Assembly: GCA_964036045.1 (NCBI GenBank)
Contig: OZ038392.1
Location: forward strand, 30,879,087 to 30,943,086
Direction: 5' to 3'
Length of the DNA stretch: 64,000 bases
Source of the DNA: Eutreptiella sp. 'Long Island Sound 2002'
Lineage: Eukaryota > Euglenozoa > Euglenophyceae > Eutreptiales > Eutreptiaceae
The notes beneath the pieces were generated by a model that worked only from the letters and a program-made list of their open reading frames with translations, searched no databases and was not told where the DNA came from. The translations under genes were made by a program, and so were the position numbers. This document shows positions 42,528 through 53,662 of this stretch, one piece after another. Positions within the stretch are counted from its first letter, which is position 1. Each line of letters starts with the position of its first letter.

Positions 42528-45500
42528 ATTTGCACATGGGGTTTTCAGTACTGCAACGCACCGGCTTCGCTGCCGATTCCTTGTTGCCTCCCTCCCTCCC
42601 TTCCCTTTTCTCAAGGAGCCAGGCTCAGGTCTCAAAGGTTGTCAGAAAAAAAGACATTTACCCGACTGTTTTGGGTGCTTGGGTGCCGGGCTGGGGCTGT
42701 CCTCAACGATGCCTGCGTGGCAGCCAATCGCTTGGACGCCTGTTGGGGCAAGGGGTTGTGCTCTGCAGGCCGTTCCGCCGTTTTGTTGGCCATCTGTGAT
42801 GCTCCGGCCTTTGCCAGGGGCTGGGGGGGAGGGGGCTGGGGGATGCAGAGCCCTGAAAATGGGGCACCCCACTCAGTGGTCTAATGGCTGCGGCTGGGCC
42901 CTAGTGAGCTGACCAGCAGGTGGGGCTGGACTCTACCAAGGACTGCGGCCCGGGGGGGGGCGGCAGGAGGGGGGGTCCTCGACCCCCCGCTCACAGTGAT
43001 TCATTGGAAGGGAAGGGACCTCAGAGGCGGCCCCAGAAGCGGTTACACAGGCGGTTGGAGGAGGTTGCCGAGGAGGTTACAAATGCCATTGAGCCTGGCA
43101 CTGGCCGTCAGGGAGAGTGTGGCAAGGCATAGGCTGGGCGCCCTGGAGGGGGTGCCTCCCCCCCTTCCAATGCATTCCTGCCCGGTTGCCAACTTCCTGG
43201 TAATACCTTTTTACAGAGGAAGGCACCCTTATGCTTCTGCTGTTTTCTACTGCAGCGCTGAGAGTTCCCACACCATGATGTGTTCAAGCTGCCCATCCCG
43301 CCTGCACGTTTTCTTTTCCGGGGGGGGGCTCTTTGTAACCTCTTCACGCATTGACCGCTTTCAAATGGCAGTCATCGCCGGATTGTCCAAATGTTTGCCT
43401 CTGTTTCCTTGATTGTTCATGCGGCTCCTCCCGTCCCTTCTGTTCACCTTTCATCCTGTTTCTCTTCTGCGGGAGCGCACCGTGCGCCGTGCGAGAATAG
43501 TAGGCTATTTCGGACCCATCTCCCCCGATGGCCAAGGTGACCGCAGTAACTACTGTGTTCCCACGGGACTGCTCACATTCTTACTTAGTCCCAAAGCCCA
43601 GGGAATGAGTTAAAACAAAATATATTTCACCCTGAAAATGCCAGAGTGCTGTCTGAATTTGCTGCTTTTGCCGTGGCCGTAGCTGCCCCAGTCGTGGGTG
43701 GTTTTCAGGGTGTTCATGGGAAAGCTGACTTACTATTGGGCGCTGGGCCTGCGCTGTGCAGAAACGCCCCCTCTCCCCCGTATTTGACCCCCCCCCCCCT
43801 CGCCCGCCCCATCTCTCTCCCCTCTCCTCGCTTTACCCATTTGTTAGAGTGTACCATACAATCCCATTACCTGATAAGCGCTTTGGAGCGGCCTCCGTTG
43901 GCGCTCCACATTCGGTGTGCACGTGGTGGGGCTAGGCATACCGGGGCCTCCTGCTGCTCTTTTCCCACAGACCCGTGCACGAAGGGCACCTCAGGTCAGC
44001 CGGACCATTGACGCGTTGACAAGCCAACTCTTCTCTTGCCTCACGTGTCTGTGCTGTTGCTCTTGCTGGCACCAACACACGCACGACAGCACAATTTGTC
44101 ACCAGCCGGGGCGGGTTGTCATGGCAGCAACAGCGCCTTCCGGAACCCTCTTATCGTACCTTTTTTTTTTGAAGTGCACATTGGGGGTTGTGGGGGGGGG
44201 GGGCGTTGCTTGTTTTCATTTGGGTGGATCTTCACGGGTGCAGGAAAGGCCGGCGTGAGGACCATGGGCACACCTTCCGTGATCCTGCGCCCGCGCCACA
44301 TGGTTTTTTTTGTTTGCATTCACTACTATGCCCTTGGATATGTTTTAGAGGCCGCCCACCCTGAGCCCAAGCCTGAGCCCCAGCCAACTCGCACAATACC
44401 CCCCCCCCCCCCCACAAACCACCACCCAAACAGACATGCGAATCACTTTATCACAGAAGAATGTTGGCGCACTGGAGCCATGCCGTCCAGAACGGGCCAT
44501 GCAGAGGCCTGCAAGCGCATGCTGTGCAGGCCTTCCCAGTTGACACGGTGTTTTTCAACGCCCCATGGGGAGTCCTGTGATGCGCTTGGTCAGTATGCTG
44601 CAACATGCAAATTGATGGAACCTCTGGTGCAACCCCAGAGGGCCTGTCATCAATGCCATATGCAGGCCCAACATGTCTCTGTTTTGTGTGACTGTGACTA
44701 CTGGCATACACACACTCGTTGAGCAGTAATGCTACAAGGCAAAATGTCACCCCACCTCCGTGTGCGAGCACAGCGTTGTATCTTCTGCATAGTGGCCTCT
44801 TCTGACCATTGTTTTCTGACTGCAATTTTGGTGATCAAGAATGGAAGGTCATGTATTTGTCACCCGGTTGTAGAGGGAGCGAGTGGCTGCGTCATGCCCA
44901 CTTGAGACTGCAACCCTGTGCTGAGTTCACGTGATTTTTCAGCCACGGCTAATGTTGTTATTTCAGCCATGGCTATTTTTGACATGGCCATTTCTAGCAT
45001 GACACTCGCACACATCCATGTGCGCCTGATGTGTTGCTCTGTTGTGGGATCAACACATTCATTGGAAGTGTGTTGGTCACTCTGCTTTGGGACCAATGCA
45101 TTCACTTGTGTTGGTCACTCGATTGTAGGACCAATGCATTCATTTGCAGTGTGCGCAATGGGAACATGATGCCCCATTTCACCGCATCCACAGCCCATCT
45201 CCATCTATGTCACAATCTGAGGCCACTGACTCAGTCACAGGCATGCTCACACAACACCCGCCCCCCCAAAAAATTGCCCCAGCACAGACGAAGGTCGGCA
45301 AAACAACGGTCCAAATGGGGATTCCATGCTCAGACAAGGCTGAGCGGCAAGAAAGGGGAGCAACAAAAACCCACCTAAGCCTCACTCAATCACAAGAGGG
45401 CACTACAGAAGCAACTTGCAGGCAAATCTCAGGGTATGGCTATCTTCAATTGCCATCAGGGCATCGTGAGCTGAGGAATAGAAACCCTTGCAGCTGGTGA

Positions 45501-47490
45501 GTATCTTGGATCATTGTCCCACAAGGGTGAGGGGTTGCTCTGTTGGTGTGCATGAGTGTGTTGATTGCTCAAAAGTTTTACCCAAGTCAAGTTTTGTTGG
45601 TATGTTATGCTGTATATCCAGGTCCCCTTTTGCTGTGAGTCTTGATAGATAATTAACGCCTAAAACGATTCTGTCATTGTTGGCGTAAACGCTAACATGG
45701 CCGTCCGCTTTGTGCATTTCTTGTGTAAAATAATAGAACCATTTGACATGTGCCAAATCACATCCATCGGGTAGTTCCAGGTGTTCGCGGTGATGATTCC
45801 CAAAGATTTGCTAGCACCTGTTTCTGCCAAGCCTCCTGCCAAAAGGGCCAAACCACCACCCAAGGGTGCTGCCCGAAGCATTCCTGTGGAAAGTGGTAAC
45901 CATGTTTAAGAGTTCAGCAGGACCACCAGGTAGTACGGTTCCCCAGGGGATGGCGGGGGGAACTGTCACTTGGCAACCGCCCCCTGGGGGTGTTGGGGGT
46001 GGGGGGGGGGCGCCTTTCCTGGGGGGGAGGGCACGACCAGATTTGCATGCAGACCATGCCCACAGAGTGCAACAACGTCTTTCAGGATTGTGGAGGCAAG
46101 CAGTGGATGATGGCTCTCCATTCCATAGAGCTTCTGCTCCATTCAATGAGTGATGTTTGCGTTGAGCCAGGAGGGCAAGCACTCCTTGGCAGGACCCATG
46201 TGGCATGGTGCTGGGACACAGCCCCACAAACATGGCCACCTGAACCAAAGCGATGTGATGAGGAATGTAAATACTGTGGAGCGTCCCGGGACAGTGGCTG
46301 TTGAGCCAGAAAGGTTGCTTTGGTGTGCTGGTAGGAGGCAGTACAAGATGGCCATGATCCTTTGCCTTAGATCATTTGCCACCCCCCATCCACCCGAGAT
46401 GCCCCCACACCCAGAGGTGTGAGCATTGTAATTGTCTATATGCTGTCTCCCTTTCGTTGTGTTGATGGCATCAACGATGGCTGGCAATACCCGCTCCCAC
46501 TTGTCCAACGTGCGGGATTCATCCCAGGAACGCTGCCTTTGACTTCTACGTACTGAGATGTTTTGTGGAGTGATTCCGTAGGGTATTGACGAGTGTCATT
46601 TTTGTGGGCTAAGTGCAGGTGCTGAACACAGAGGAGGCTTGCGGACGGCATTCTGAATTTGACACCAAATGTCACTGCAGGATTTGGTGAACAGCAATTT
46701 GCAAATGGTGGCATATTTGCTCCAGGTGTACCGTGGTTCATGACGGTTGGTTTCCAGTTCCAGTTGGAACAGAATTGTGCTGAATGGGTGATGGGCAAGG
46801 GTGATGGGGAAAGCATGCACGTGCCCCATGCCACTATAAAGGGCCGTTCCAATGCGCACACAACCCACAAGATATGGCCTTGTCCAAGGCACACTGTGCA
46901 TACTGATTTGATGCTGCTGTAATTTGGACAGCGCAGGGCAAGGTGTTTTGCACTGGTACATTGAGGCTACTCTGCATACAAGTGGGAAAGGAGCGCGGTG
47001 CTGTGACAGGATGAGGCTAAATGAGCTTTGGGTCCCGTCCTTGCTGCCTTAGCCATTGCATGGCGCAAAATTTGCCCCAAAGGACGGAGTGGAGGCATGT
47101 GTAGTTGTCGTGAGGCCGAATCCCCTTAGGGCGTTCCAGCATTGGCATCATGAAGGGCAGTAGAGTGATGCTATGAGGGGCGGACCACCGGATGCGGCGT
47201 GGCACGGAGATTTGGCCGTCCGGACAAATCAGGTCTAGACGTTACCCGGGCTGGACAAGCTGTAGTTTGGATCACTAGTCGGACAAGGTGAACAAAAGAA
47301 AGAGGGTTTGCAGGTTCCCTCACCAACCATGTAGTTCGGAGAATTCGATATTGTCTTGTTCACCAAACCACATTTGACACGGGAATAGATGTGGCCGATT
47401 AGCAAGCAAATGGAACCCAAAAGCGGGTTAGAAGCTTCCCTTTCAAGATTGGACAATTGAACATGGAGACTGTGGTACCTAGGGCGAGCA
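41746..47490. other. Long spacer with microsatellites and dispersed repeats
   Basis: No gene is supported. Contents noted: a copy of the 60-bp CCTCCCTCCC repeat at 42577-42640; C-runs of 12-15 at about 42189, 43788 and 44399; a TCTGACCATTGTTTTCTGAC motif near 44800 related to 6398; paired ACCAATGCATTCA motifs at about 45090 and 45131; and a Lys/Pro-rich frame segment near 45821-45865 related to those at 6700 and 8182. Other frames overlap on both strands and show no domains. Confidence 0.4.
42275..42525. repeat. (GGGGT)n and (TG)n/(CGTGTG)n microsatellites
   Basis: TGGGG repeats at 42278-42320 are followed, after a 65-bp spacer, by 138 bp of TG repeats at 42388-42525 whose centre (42434-42475) is CGTGTG instead. 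The substitution phase in the middle suggests homogenised growth of a variant unit. Confidence 0.95.
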
Positions 47491-47496
47491 CCTGAT

Positions 47497-48190
47497 GGGG
47501 GAACGTTAGTGCGCCGGGCGCGCGCCAGGCATCTTTTGTGACCTGTGCCCCACCGGTGGACTCTTGCCGTTGATATGTTGGGCAACATCATATGGATTTG
47601 CCCCTTGGCCCCCGGGACATCAGCAGATGTTTTGATTTGGGATGGGTATGGACCTTCTCGTACCCGAGGTGATTTCTTTGATTTCGAAGTTGGGGGCCAT
47701 GATGGTGTTTATAAAGGCCGGATTCATGTCATTGGAAGCATTCATTGGAAGAAAGAATGGCACTTTGACAGCCCGCCAACAATGTTATAATGACGTGCAC
47801 GGGTGGTATAGGGCACACATTGAGCAGCTTTTTTTTCGGTTGTGGCATGCAAGATGAGGCAGAGGATGAGGCAGAAGTGTGTGTGTTGTGTTGCCAGAAG
47901 CGCTCCACCGTTGCAGTTTGTGATGAGTTTAAGGAGCACTATTGTACTGAATGTATTGACACCCACACTTGTGGGACCAATGTTGTTTGTTAAGTACAAT
48001 ACAGATGACAGTTGGAGTTGCTGAATTCACGGATATTGCTTTATCATGCAACATGCTTTGCAGGGAAGGTGCACAGTCCATCATGGTCTATTTGGGGGCC
48101 CTTCTCCATCAGAGGGTAAATCTCGGGCTGAAGTCGGGATAGTTAATAGAAAGGTAGCGCGCCGGGCGCGCGCCGGGCAAACATTCCCCC
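47497..48190 (+). mobile_element. PIF/Harbinger-like element (TSD GAT) with DDE and zinc module
   Basis: A 694-bp element with GAT at 47494-47496 and 48191-48193. The left end is GGGGGAACGTTAGTGCGCC with the CGG-form cassette. The right end has GCGCGCCGGGC repeated at 48157-48178, then AAACATTCCCCC. It holds the most complete transposase in the window: DDE centre, catalytic Glu region and C-terminal zinc module, in three frames. Confidence 0.8.
47545..47996 (+). pseudogene. Harbinger/IS5-like DDE transposase, frameshifted
   Basis: In the first frame VDMLGNIIWICPLAPGTSAD, WDGYGPSRTRGDFFDFEVGG and HDGVYKGRIHVI match the copy at 7307. After a shift near 47737, the second frame reads GRKNGTLTARQQCYNDVHGW and YRAHIEQLFFRLWHA, the usual N-x(4)-R-x(2)-E-x(2)-F region with the catalytic Glu of DDE_Tnp_4 transposases. 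After a second shift near 47860, the third frame gives an acidic linker and VCVLCCQKRSTVAVCDEFKE, YCTECIDTHTCG, ending at TAA. The N-terminal part is absent here. Two frameshifts and internal loss make it non-functional. Confidence 0.65.
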
Positions 48191-48193
48191 GAT

Positions 48194-48688
48194 GTGGCGC
48201 GCACAGTGTGTGCACCGCACAGAGTGAGGCGGTCTGGCCCGACCAAGCACTATCCGTTACTGCTCCAGGAACAAAATTGTGTGGCCCCTTGAGTTGGGGA
48301 TATAGACCTCACAATTCACAAATTGAGTGGCCCCTTGAGTTGGGGATACGAACCCGCTTTCCACAAACTTGCGTTATTGGGCTAAGGTGGAACATTTGTG
48401 GTGCACAGTGTTCGGTAGCTTGTGGCATTGGGTTTATGGCGCAATATTTGGATGGCAATGGCAATCTTGATGCACCTAACCGAATTTTGTATTTGGGGAA
48501 GCATTAGCGCGCGGGGCTCCCGCCGGCCATCTTTTTTGACCCCTCCCCCACGGGTGACGTTTTATGGGGTGCACTAAGTGCAGTGCGCGTGCAGTGCAAC
48601 TATTTGGACGTTTAGCCGTCCTAGAACCCCATACTTTGTGATACTATGGGCATTATTGTTGTTTGAAAACGGGCATTTTGATGTATAT
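48194..48688. other. Element debris between two Harbinger copies
   Basis: Contains a direct duplication (GGCCCCTTGAGTTGGGGATA at about 48281 and about 48331), a CGG-type left end at about 48494 (GGGGAAGCATTAGCGCGCGG) and an AGT-type left end at about 48567-48600. No matching right ends with target duplications could be assigned, so the area is a stack of partial insertions. Confidence 0.4.
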
Positions 48689-48691
48689 TTA

Positions 48692-49318
48692 GGGGGCGCC
48701 TTAAGCGCAGTGCGCGCACAGTGCAACTATTTGGGCGTCTGGCCATACTGGAAACCCATGCTTTGAGATACTAGGGGCATCATTGTTGCCCCGTGGCGTA
48801 GGTTTTGATGCTTTTTCCACATTGGGGATATGGCATTTTTGGATTTTCACCCATTTTCACCCATTTCCACCCTTTTTCACACCTTTTTGCTCATCTCCAC
48901 CACATCCACTCTTTTCTAGGAGGGAGCGTAAGTATGGGCATGATGAGATACTTCCACGCGAACACTTGTTCCGCTTCTTTTTCTTCCTTAAGCACACTCC
49001 ACCTCATAGGTGTGCTCATCTCCTCTCTGGAGCAACAGGGTGCTCTGAGGAGGCTTGGTGGGCAAGTGTGCATTGTGTTCGTTCTTACTTGCATGGTGTT
49101 GTCGCTGAAATTCGATGGGCGGAAAGATTGTCGGAGTGGAACCACGTCCCACACTTTCCTTATTTTGTGACGCATTATGTGGATAGCATGCCCATTGCTT
49201 CCATAGGAGGCTTTGTGATGTCCTATTTAATCCTAAATATGCCGGGTGCGTACATAAAGTTACGGTTGCCATTCACAGCCTTGGCACTAAAAGTAGCGCG
49301 CAGTGCAAGGATTCCCCC
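48692..49318 (+). mobile_element. PIF/Harbinger-like element 4 (TSD TTA), N-terminal transposase piece
   Basis: A 627-bp element with TTA at 48689-48691 and 49319-49321. The left end is GGGGGCGCCTTAAGCGCAG in the AGT form. The right end is AAAAGTAGCGCGC, AGTGCAAGG, ATTCCCCC. The left interior matches elements at 5640, 7510, 12146 and 56900. Confidence 0.75.
49000..49262 (+). pseudogene. Transposase N-terminal/first-Asp segment
   Basis: The + frame reads GVVAEIRWAERLSEWNHVPH, FPYFVTHYVDSMPIASIGGF. The HYVDSMPI block resembles the region holding the first catalytic Asp of IS5/Harbinger-like transposases, which would put it upstream of the segments seen at 7307 and 47545. The frame is open through the segment, but the element lacks the remainder of the enzyme. 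Confidence 0.45.
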
Positions 49319-49379
49319 TTAGATTCTCACCCAGCTTCACCCATTTTCATCTATTTTTTTGCTCGTTTCCACCACATCC

Positions 49380-49535
49380 ACTCCTTACTAGGTTGATTTC
49401 TCCCCACCACGGGAACCCCGAGAAGGCAGGGGTGATGTAGCCATATTGATCTCTCCCCACCATGGGGACCCCGAGAAGGCACGGGTGATGTAGCCATATT
49501 GATTTCTCCCCACCATAGGGACCCCGCGTCACCCC
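49380..49535. repeat. 54-bp tandem repeat
   Basis: Nearly three units, each TTGATYTCTCCCCACCAYGG, RACCCCGAGAAGGCA, GGGTGATGTAGCCATA. Single copies of the unit occur at about 8462-8506 (element 6) and, shortened, at about 7640 and 12258 (elements 2 and 3), so the array grew from a piece of a Harbinger-family element. Confidence 0.8.
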
Positions 49536-49601
49536 CCCTGCTATGGACCATGGGAGCATGTCCCGCCTCAGGTTTGGACTAACAAAAGCAACTCGGCCAT
49601 C

Positions 49602-49748
49602 ACGCAAGATGAGGCAGAGGATGAGGCAGAAGTGTGTGTGTTGTGTCGTCAGAAGCGTTCCACCATCACAGTTTGTGGTGAGTGTGAAGAGCACCATTGT
49701 GCTGAATGTATTGACACCCACACTTGTGGGACCAATCTTGTTTGTTAA
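49602..49748 (+). pseudogene. Transposase zinc module, copy 3
   Basis: QDEAEDEAEVCVLCRQKRS, then VCGECEEHHCAECIDTHTCG, ending at TAA. All six Cys and the DTHTC ending are intact, unlike the copy at 47866, which has Phe in place of one Cys (VCDEFKE). No upstream transposase frame is joined to it. Confidence 0.5.
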
Positions 49749-49949
49749 GTGCAATACAAATGACAATTTTTTTTGGAGTTGTTGAATTCACAGCTATTGC
49801 TTTATTATGCAACGTGCTTTGTAGGGAAGGTGTGCAGTCCAATGTGGTCTACTTGGGGGGCTTCTCCACGAGAGGGTAAATATGGGGCTGAAGTTGGGAT
49901 AGTTAATGGAAAAGTAGCGTGCTGGGCGCGCACCGGGCAAATGTTCCCC

Positions 49950-50129
49950 CCGCAGCAAGTGTGGGCAGACGTACGAGAGGAGATTAATGTCGACAATGAA
50001 GGGGATGGTGGTGAAGTGTGTGTTCTTAGTTGCATGAAGAAAGCATCTCTTTTTTTCGAGTGCAATATTTGTCATCTCCATTATTGCGGTGATTGTTTTC
50101 ACACCCACACATGTGGGGATCGATTGTAG
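49950..50129 (+). pseudogene. Transposase zinc module, copy 4, after a CGG-type end
   Basis: Follows directly on a CGG-form right end (GGGCAAATGTTCCCCCCGCAG). The frame reads QQVWADVREEINVDNEGDGG, EVCVLSCMKKASLFFECNIC, YCGDCFHTHTCGDRL and stops at TAG. The acidic linker and the pattern of Cys pairs are conserved, but the sequence is well diverged from copies 1-3, pointing to a separate lineage. Confidence 0.45.
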
Positions 50130-50799
50130 AAACATAGCGGGTGAATTTATTGAGTTGCCCTTTTGCTTGCGGAATGTTTGTGGGAAGGAGGGACGTTTAC
50201 ACAGGTCTTGTCCCCAAGAGGCTGCTCTCCATAGGGGGCATTTTTGCCCAGCTGGGTTTACCGAGTCGAGGTTTTACAACCCTTCTTAGGCTCCAAGTGT
50301 GAGCAACACATTTAAGCAGCAAGAAGCAGCAAGTAGCAAGCAGTGGCAAGATTTTCAGCCTGTTTTCAAGACGATTGTCGTGAAAGTTGAGAACGATCGC
50401 CAGTGTGTTAAGTGGGCTTCTCCAATGAGGGCCGTTCTTCTTCCATGGCGATGGATTCCATGGCTATCAAATGAATGCAAATGGGTGTCCAATAAGGTGT
50501 CTGCCACGCTGTGGTGCCATGCAGTGGTCCATTTTGAGGTGAAAATGAGCCGCTTTTGAGCCGTTTCTCAAGACCACCACCAGCAGCACGTAGGCGCTGT
50601 CAAAGGGTTTATTTTGACACGTGGCTCCAAACCGGCGTCCAAGTAGCTCAAAACGAATGCAGAGCAAATACGCATCACGTGCTACAAGTTTGGTGCCATT
50701 TCGAGCCGTCTAGCCCGCTTTATGGCCAATTTAGTGTCCAAAAATGGCTGGTTTTGGGCCGTTTTCGGGACAATTGTCCTGAACACCTGCTGGTGCACC

Positions 50800-50965
50800 A
50801 GGAAATTTTTTTTTCGTCTGATGCATTCCATATGTCCCAGGGACATGAATTCTGCCCCCTGCAAGCCCTGCTGGTATACCAGGAATTTTTTTTTGTCTAG
50901 GAATTTTTTTTTTGTCTGATGTAGTCCATATGTCCCAGGGACCTGAATTCTGCCCCCTGCACCTA
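50800..50965. repeat. Direct duplication TGTCCCAGGGAC
   Basis: T-run, GTCTGATG, TCCATATGTCCCAGGGAC and TGAATTCTGCCCCCTGCA occur twice, at about 50806-50862 and 50907-50961, in the same order. The core GTCCCAGGGAC is itself a near-palindrome. Class unknown. Confidence 0.65.
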
Positions 50966-51159
50966 ACGCGGACATGGTGGGTGATTTATGATAGAGATTT
51001 GCTAGTTGTGATGCAGCTGCCGCTGCAAGACTTGCCCCGTGTTTGGCGTAACCCGCCGTCATTCAAATGTTGGACTACACGAAGCCTTTGAAGCAGCCGC
51101 CAAGTAGGAAGGCACCGGAAGTGTGGGATCAATTTGCTAAGTTGTGTATGCCAGGGTTG

Positions 51160-52780
51160 TAGCAAGAATCTATGCGAACGGCATTGTGGCAGCGAATGAC
51201 TGGGGAACCAGGACTGGTCATGCGTATCATCGTCCCCGCTGTGCTTTTTGTGGGGTGTTGGAAACAGTCACCCACGTGCTGTCTCACTGATGCTTTTTTG
51301 TAGTAGCTTGGGATATTCTGAACAAGGCATTTGGGCCAGTATGGAATTGAAAAGGGGCGATGTGTGATTTGCAGACCCTCATAGTAAGGGAACCTCTTGT
51401 GTCGTTGACCACCACCCAAGGGTTGGCCATGTGGGGGGTGGCATGTGCGTTTTGGGTGTTGCAATGCAATGTGTAGTTCTGGGCGCACAGCTTGTCTATG
51501 GAGGATTTTGTGGTTTCCTGGCGCACAGTAGTGGAATGCTGGGCTTCGGCGCCGCAGACCCCTTTCTACAGGCAGGAGGTGAAGCATCTCAGTGAGTGCC
51601 TGGGGCGATTTTCGCAAAGATCACAAATGTTCCCCCCAGTGGTGGCTGCAAAAGTGGGTGTCATTCAGTGTTCGAGAGGCTTGTGGCTGCCCAAGTCCCA
51701 GAAGTGGGCACACATGTTGCTAAGAAGTGGGCACTGGATGTTATTGGATGTTACTGGATGTTGCTAGATGTTATTGCTATTACCGGCCAAACTTTGAATT
51801 TTTGGCAAAATATTTAATTCACAGCCTGGATTCTGGTGATTTCAGTGTGTCCGCAAAAAAAAAAATTAACGCAAAAAAATTAAATAATTATGGCATTCGG
51901 CAGCACATTCTTGAAGAAATGTACGCAGATTTAAAGGAAATTCCTGGGATACATAAAGCACTGTGCATGTGTAATGTCTTGTGACAAGGGGGGTAGATTG
52001 GTGCAGTAGTACAGTGGTATATGTACAGCCTTGAGAAATGGGGGTCATGGGTTCCATCCCTGTTGGACCCAAACTGCTGGCGCTTTTTTGGCCATCAGTC
52101 GTGTTGTCAAACTGCTGGCAAAAAGACGCAAAAAGAAAAATCTGGCCAAATAAATCGCAGAAATTCAATTAAATATAGCCTTTGCTAGGGTTAAATTGGG
52201 TGCCGCAAAATGCCTATTTACCGAAAAAATCGCAAAAAAAATTATCTTTTCAGGTTTTTTGGACAAAAACAAATTTTTTGCTAAATATTAATTCCGATCT
52301 CCAAACGCAAAAATTCAAGTTCTACAAAAGTTCGCGGTTTGGCTGGTACTGAAAAGCAGTCATTGGGGTTGGAAGTGGCCTTTGTACATGGATCTAAGGA
52401 CTGTTGGCAGGGAGTTGAGTTTGTGGGATATGGGTTATCGTTTGGTGGACATGATGACAGAAATGAATGCTCACAAGTGTCTGTGGGTGAGCGACAGTTG
52501 ATGACGCAGGCTGAGCTCCATGGAGCTCTTGGAGTGCTGCAGAAAAAGTGCCCGCGTGCATCATTGCATATTTATACCGACTCCGAATTTCTGTACCTAG
52601 GACTGAAAGGAAAATGTGAGAAATGGAAGAGACATAAGTGGGTGGGCTCAAGAGGGCCTTTGTCACACACAGATCTCTGGAGTGAGCTGTGGGATCGGTG
52701 GTTGCTGTTAGGGGATAGTGTGAGTATCCAGTGGGTGCCCTCACTGAGCTTGCGGACCAACAAGCAGCGAAATGGGCAAA
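51160..52780 (+). pseudogene. LINE relic: zinc-binding RT region and RNase H
   Basis: Near 51220-51290 one frame reads HAYHRPRCAFCGVLETVTHV, the CxxC...H zf-RVT pattern, followed by a stop and decayed AWDILNKAFGP. At about 52365-52750 a frame reads FVHGSKDCWQGVEFVGYGLS, AELHGALGVLQKKCP, LHIYTDSEFLYLGL, HKWVGSRGPLSHTDLWSELW, a type I RNase H. The Glu of AELHGAL and the Asp of YTDS are in place, while the first Asp position appears as His in VHGS, so it is probably dead. It is of a different type from the LINE copies at 12991 and 14560. Confidence 0.55.
52000..52070 (+). repeat. tRNA-like segment (tRNA-derived SINE or pseudo-tRNA)
   Basis: The D-arm GTAC AGTGGTATAT GTAC pairs, the T-arm ATGGG TTCCATC CCTGT pairs (one GU pair included), and the A-box (TAGTACAGTGG) and B-box (GGTTCCATCCC) are recognisable. 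The anticodon stem is weak and position 33 is not U; the acceptor stem pairs poorly. So it is not a functional tRNA, but tRNA ancestry is likely. It lies between the zinc and RNase H parts of the LINE relic. Confidence 0.4.
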
Positions 52781-52911
52781 AACTTCGTTGCAACAAGTTT
52801 GTACTATATGCCCTACTTCTTGAACCAGGCGGTTGCCTGAGAGCTCACATTACACTCTTTAAACTTGTTGAGCCTGAGGGAAAAAAAAAAAAACTTCGTT
52901 GCAACAAGTGA

Positions 52912-53662
52912 CAGTGCACAAGACAGTCACGGACATTTGGACAGAACTGGGGGTAGAGGAGATGCCCAACGAATATTCGGACTCAGATGTATTTGTGGGG
53001 GGGGTCCAGGATTTCTGATGATGAGTTAGTTGACTGACGATGAGTGTCAGTGTGAAGGTTCATCAAAACGCCCAAGGTTGTCGACGTACTGAGTTGCTAA
53101 CCGGCACCCTGGGGGGGGATGAGCTGACCAGACAGCCCAAGAAACATTCAATGACTGAGTGGCACGGTACTGTTCTGAAGAGCAATGATCGTATACCTGT
53201 GTCCCAGGGGTAGACTGAAGCTAAGTATCGGGCGCTTCACTCCTCCCTGGAGGGGTGCCCGCGGTGGGACCCCTTGCCGTGGCTGGCGTGCTCGTGATCG
53301 CACCGCCGAGTATGCCGCACAAGCCAATGCTGCCCCGCCACCACTGAGGGGAAGACCTCCATCCGCCGGCCTCTCGGTGGAGGGGGTGGGCAATCCAACA
53401 ATTGTGGCTGCAGTACCTTGGGTGGTTTTGACAAGGGTGCTGTTCTTGCGGTGGCGGAGAGGGGGGTGTTGCCACCCTCACATGTAGACAAGCTATCTCG
53501 AATGGTGGAGCGTGGGCCTATCAAGGACCAGCACGCACTGCCAGGGGGCCAAAGGGCGTCAAATCGAGACCTTGAAGGGCACCACAAGTAGCCAAAGGGG
53601 GTGCAAAGGCCTCAGGACGTGCCAAAGACATGTGCTCTCCCCAGATTCCATTGGACCGCAGG
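52912..53662. other. Spacer before the 53663 gene
   Basis: No supported coding sequence. A GC-rich stretch from about 53225 to 53480 has open frames on both strands but no domain. The AAAACTTCGTTGCAACAAG motif occurs twice, at about 52780 and 52889, flanking a 110-bp block. An AG at 53661 just before the ATG (CGCAGGATG) could be a 3' splice site, so an upstream exon is possible. Confidence 0.35.

Noticed and set aside
42318-42635. Thr/His and Cys/Val repeat proteins on both strands
   Set aside because: Direct translations of the TG/CGTGTG microsatellite.
48494-49951. A larger CGG-type element enclosing element 4
   Set aside because: Left- and right-like ends exist but the flanking triplets do not match, so the pairing is not supported.
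52000-52070. Functional tRNA gene
   Set aside because: Weak acceptor stem, no U33 and poor anticodon stem; kept only as a tRNA-like repeat.
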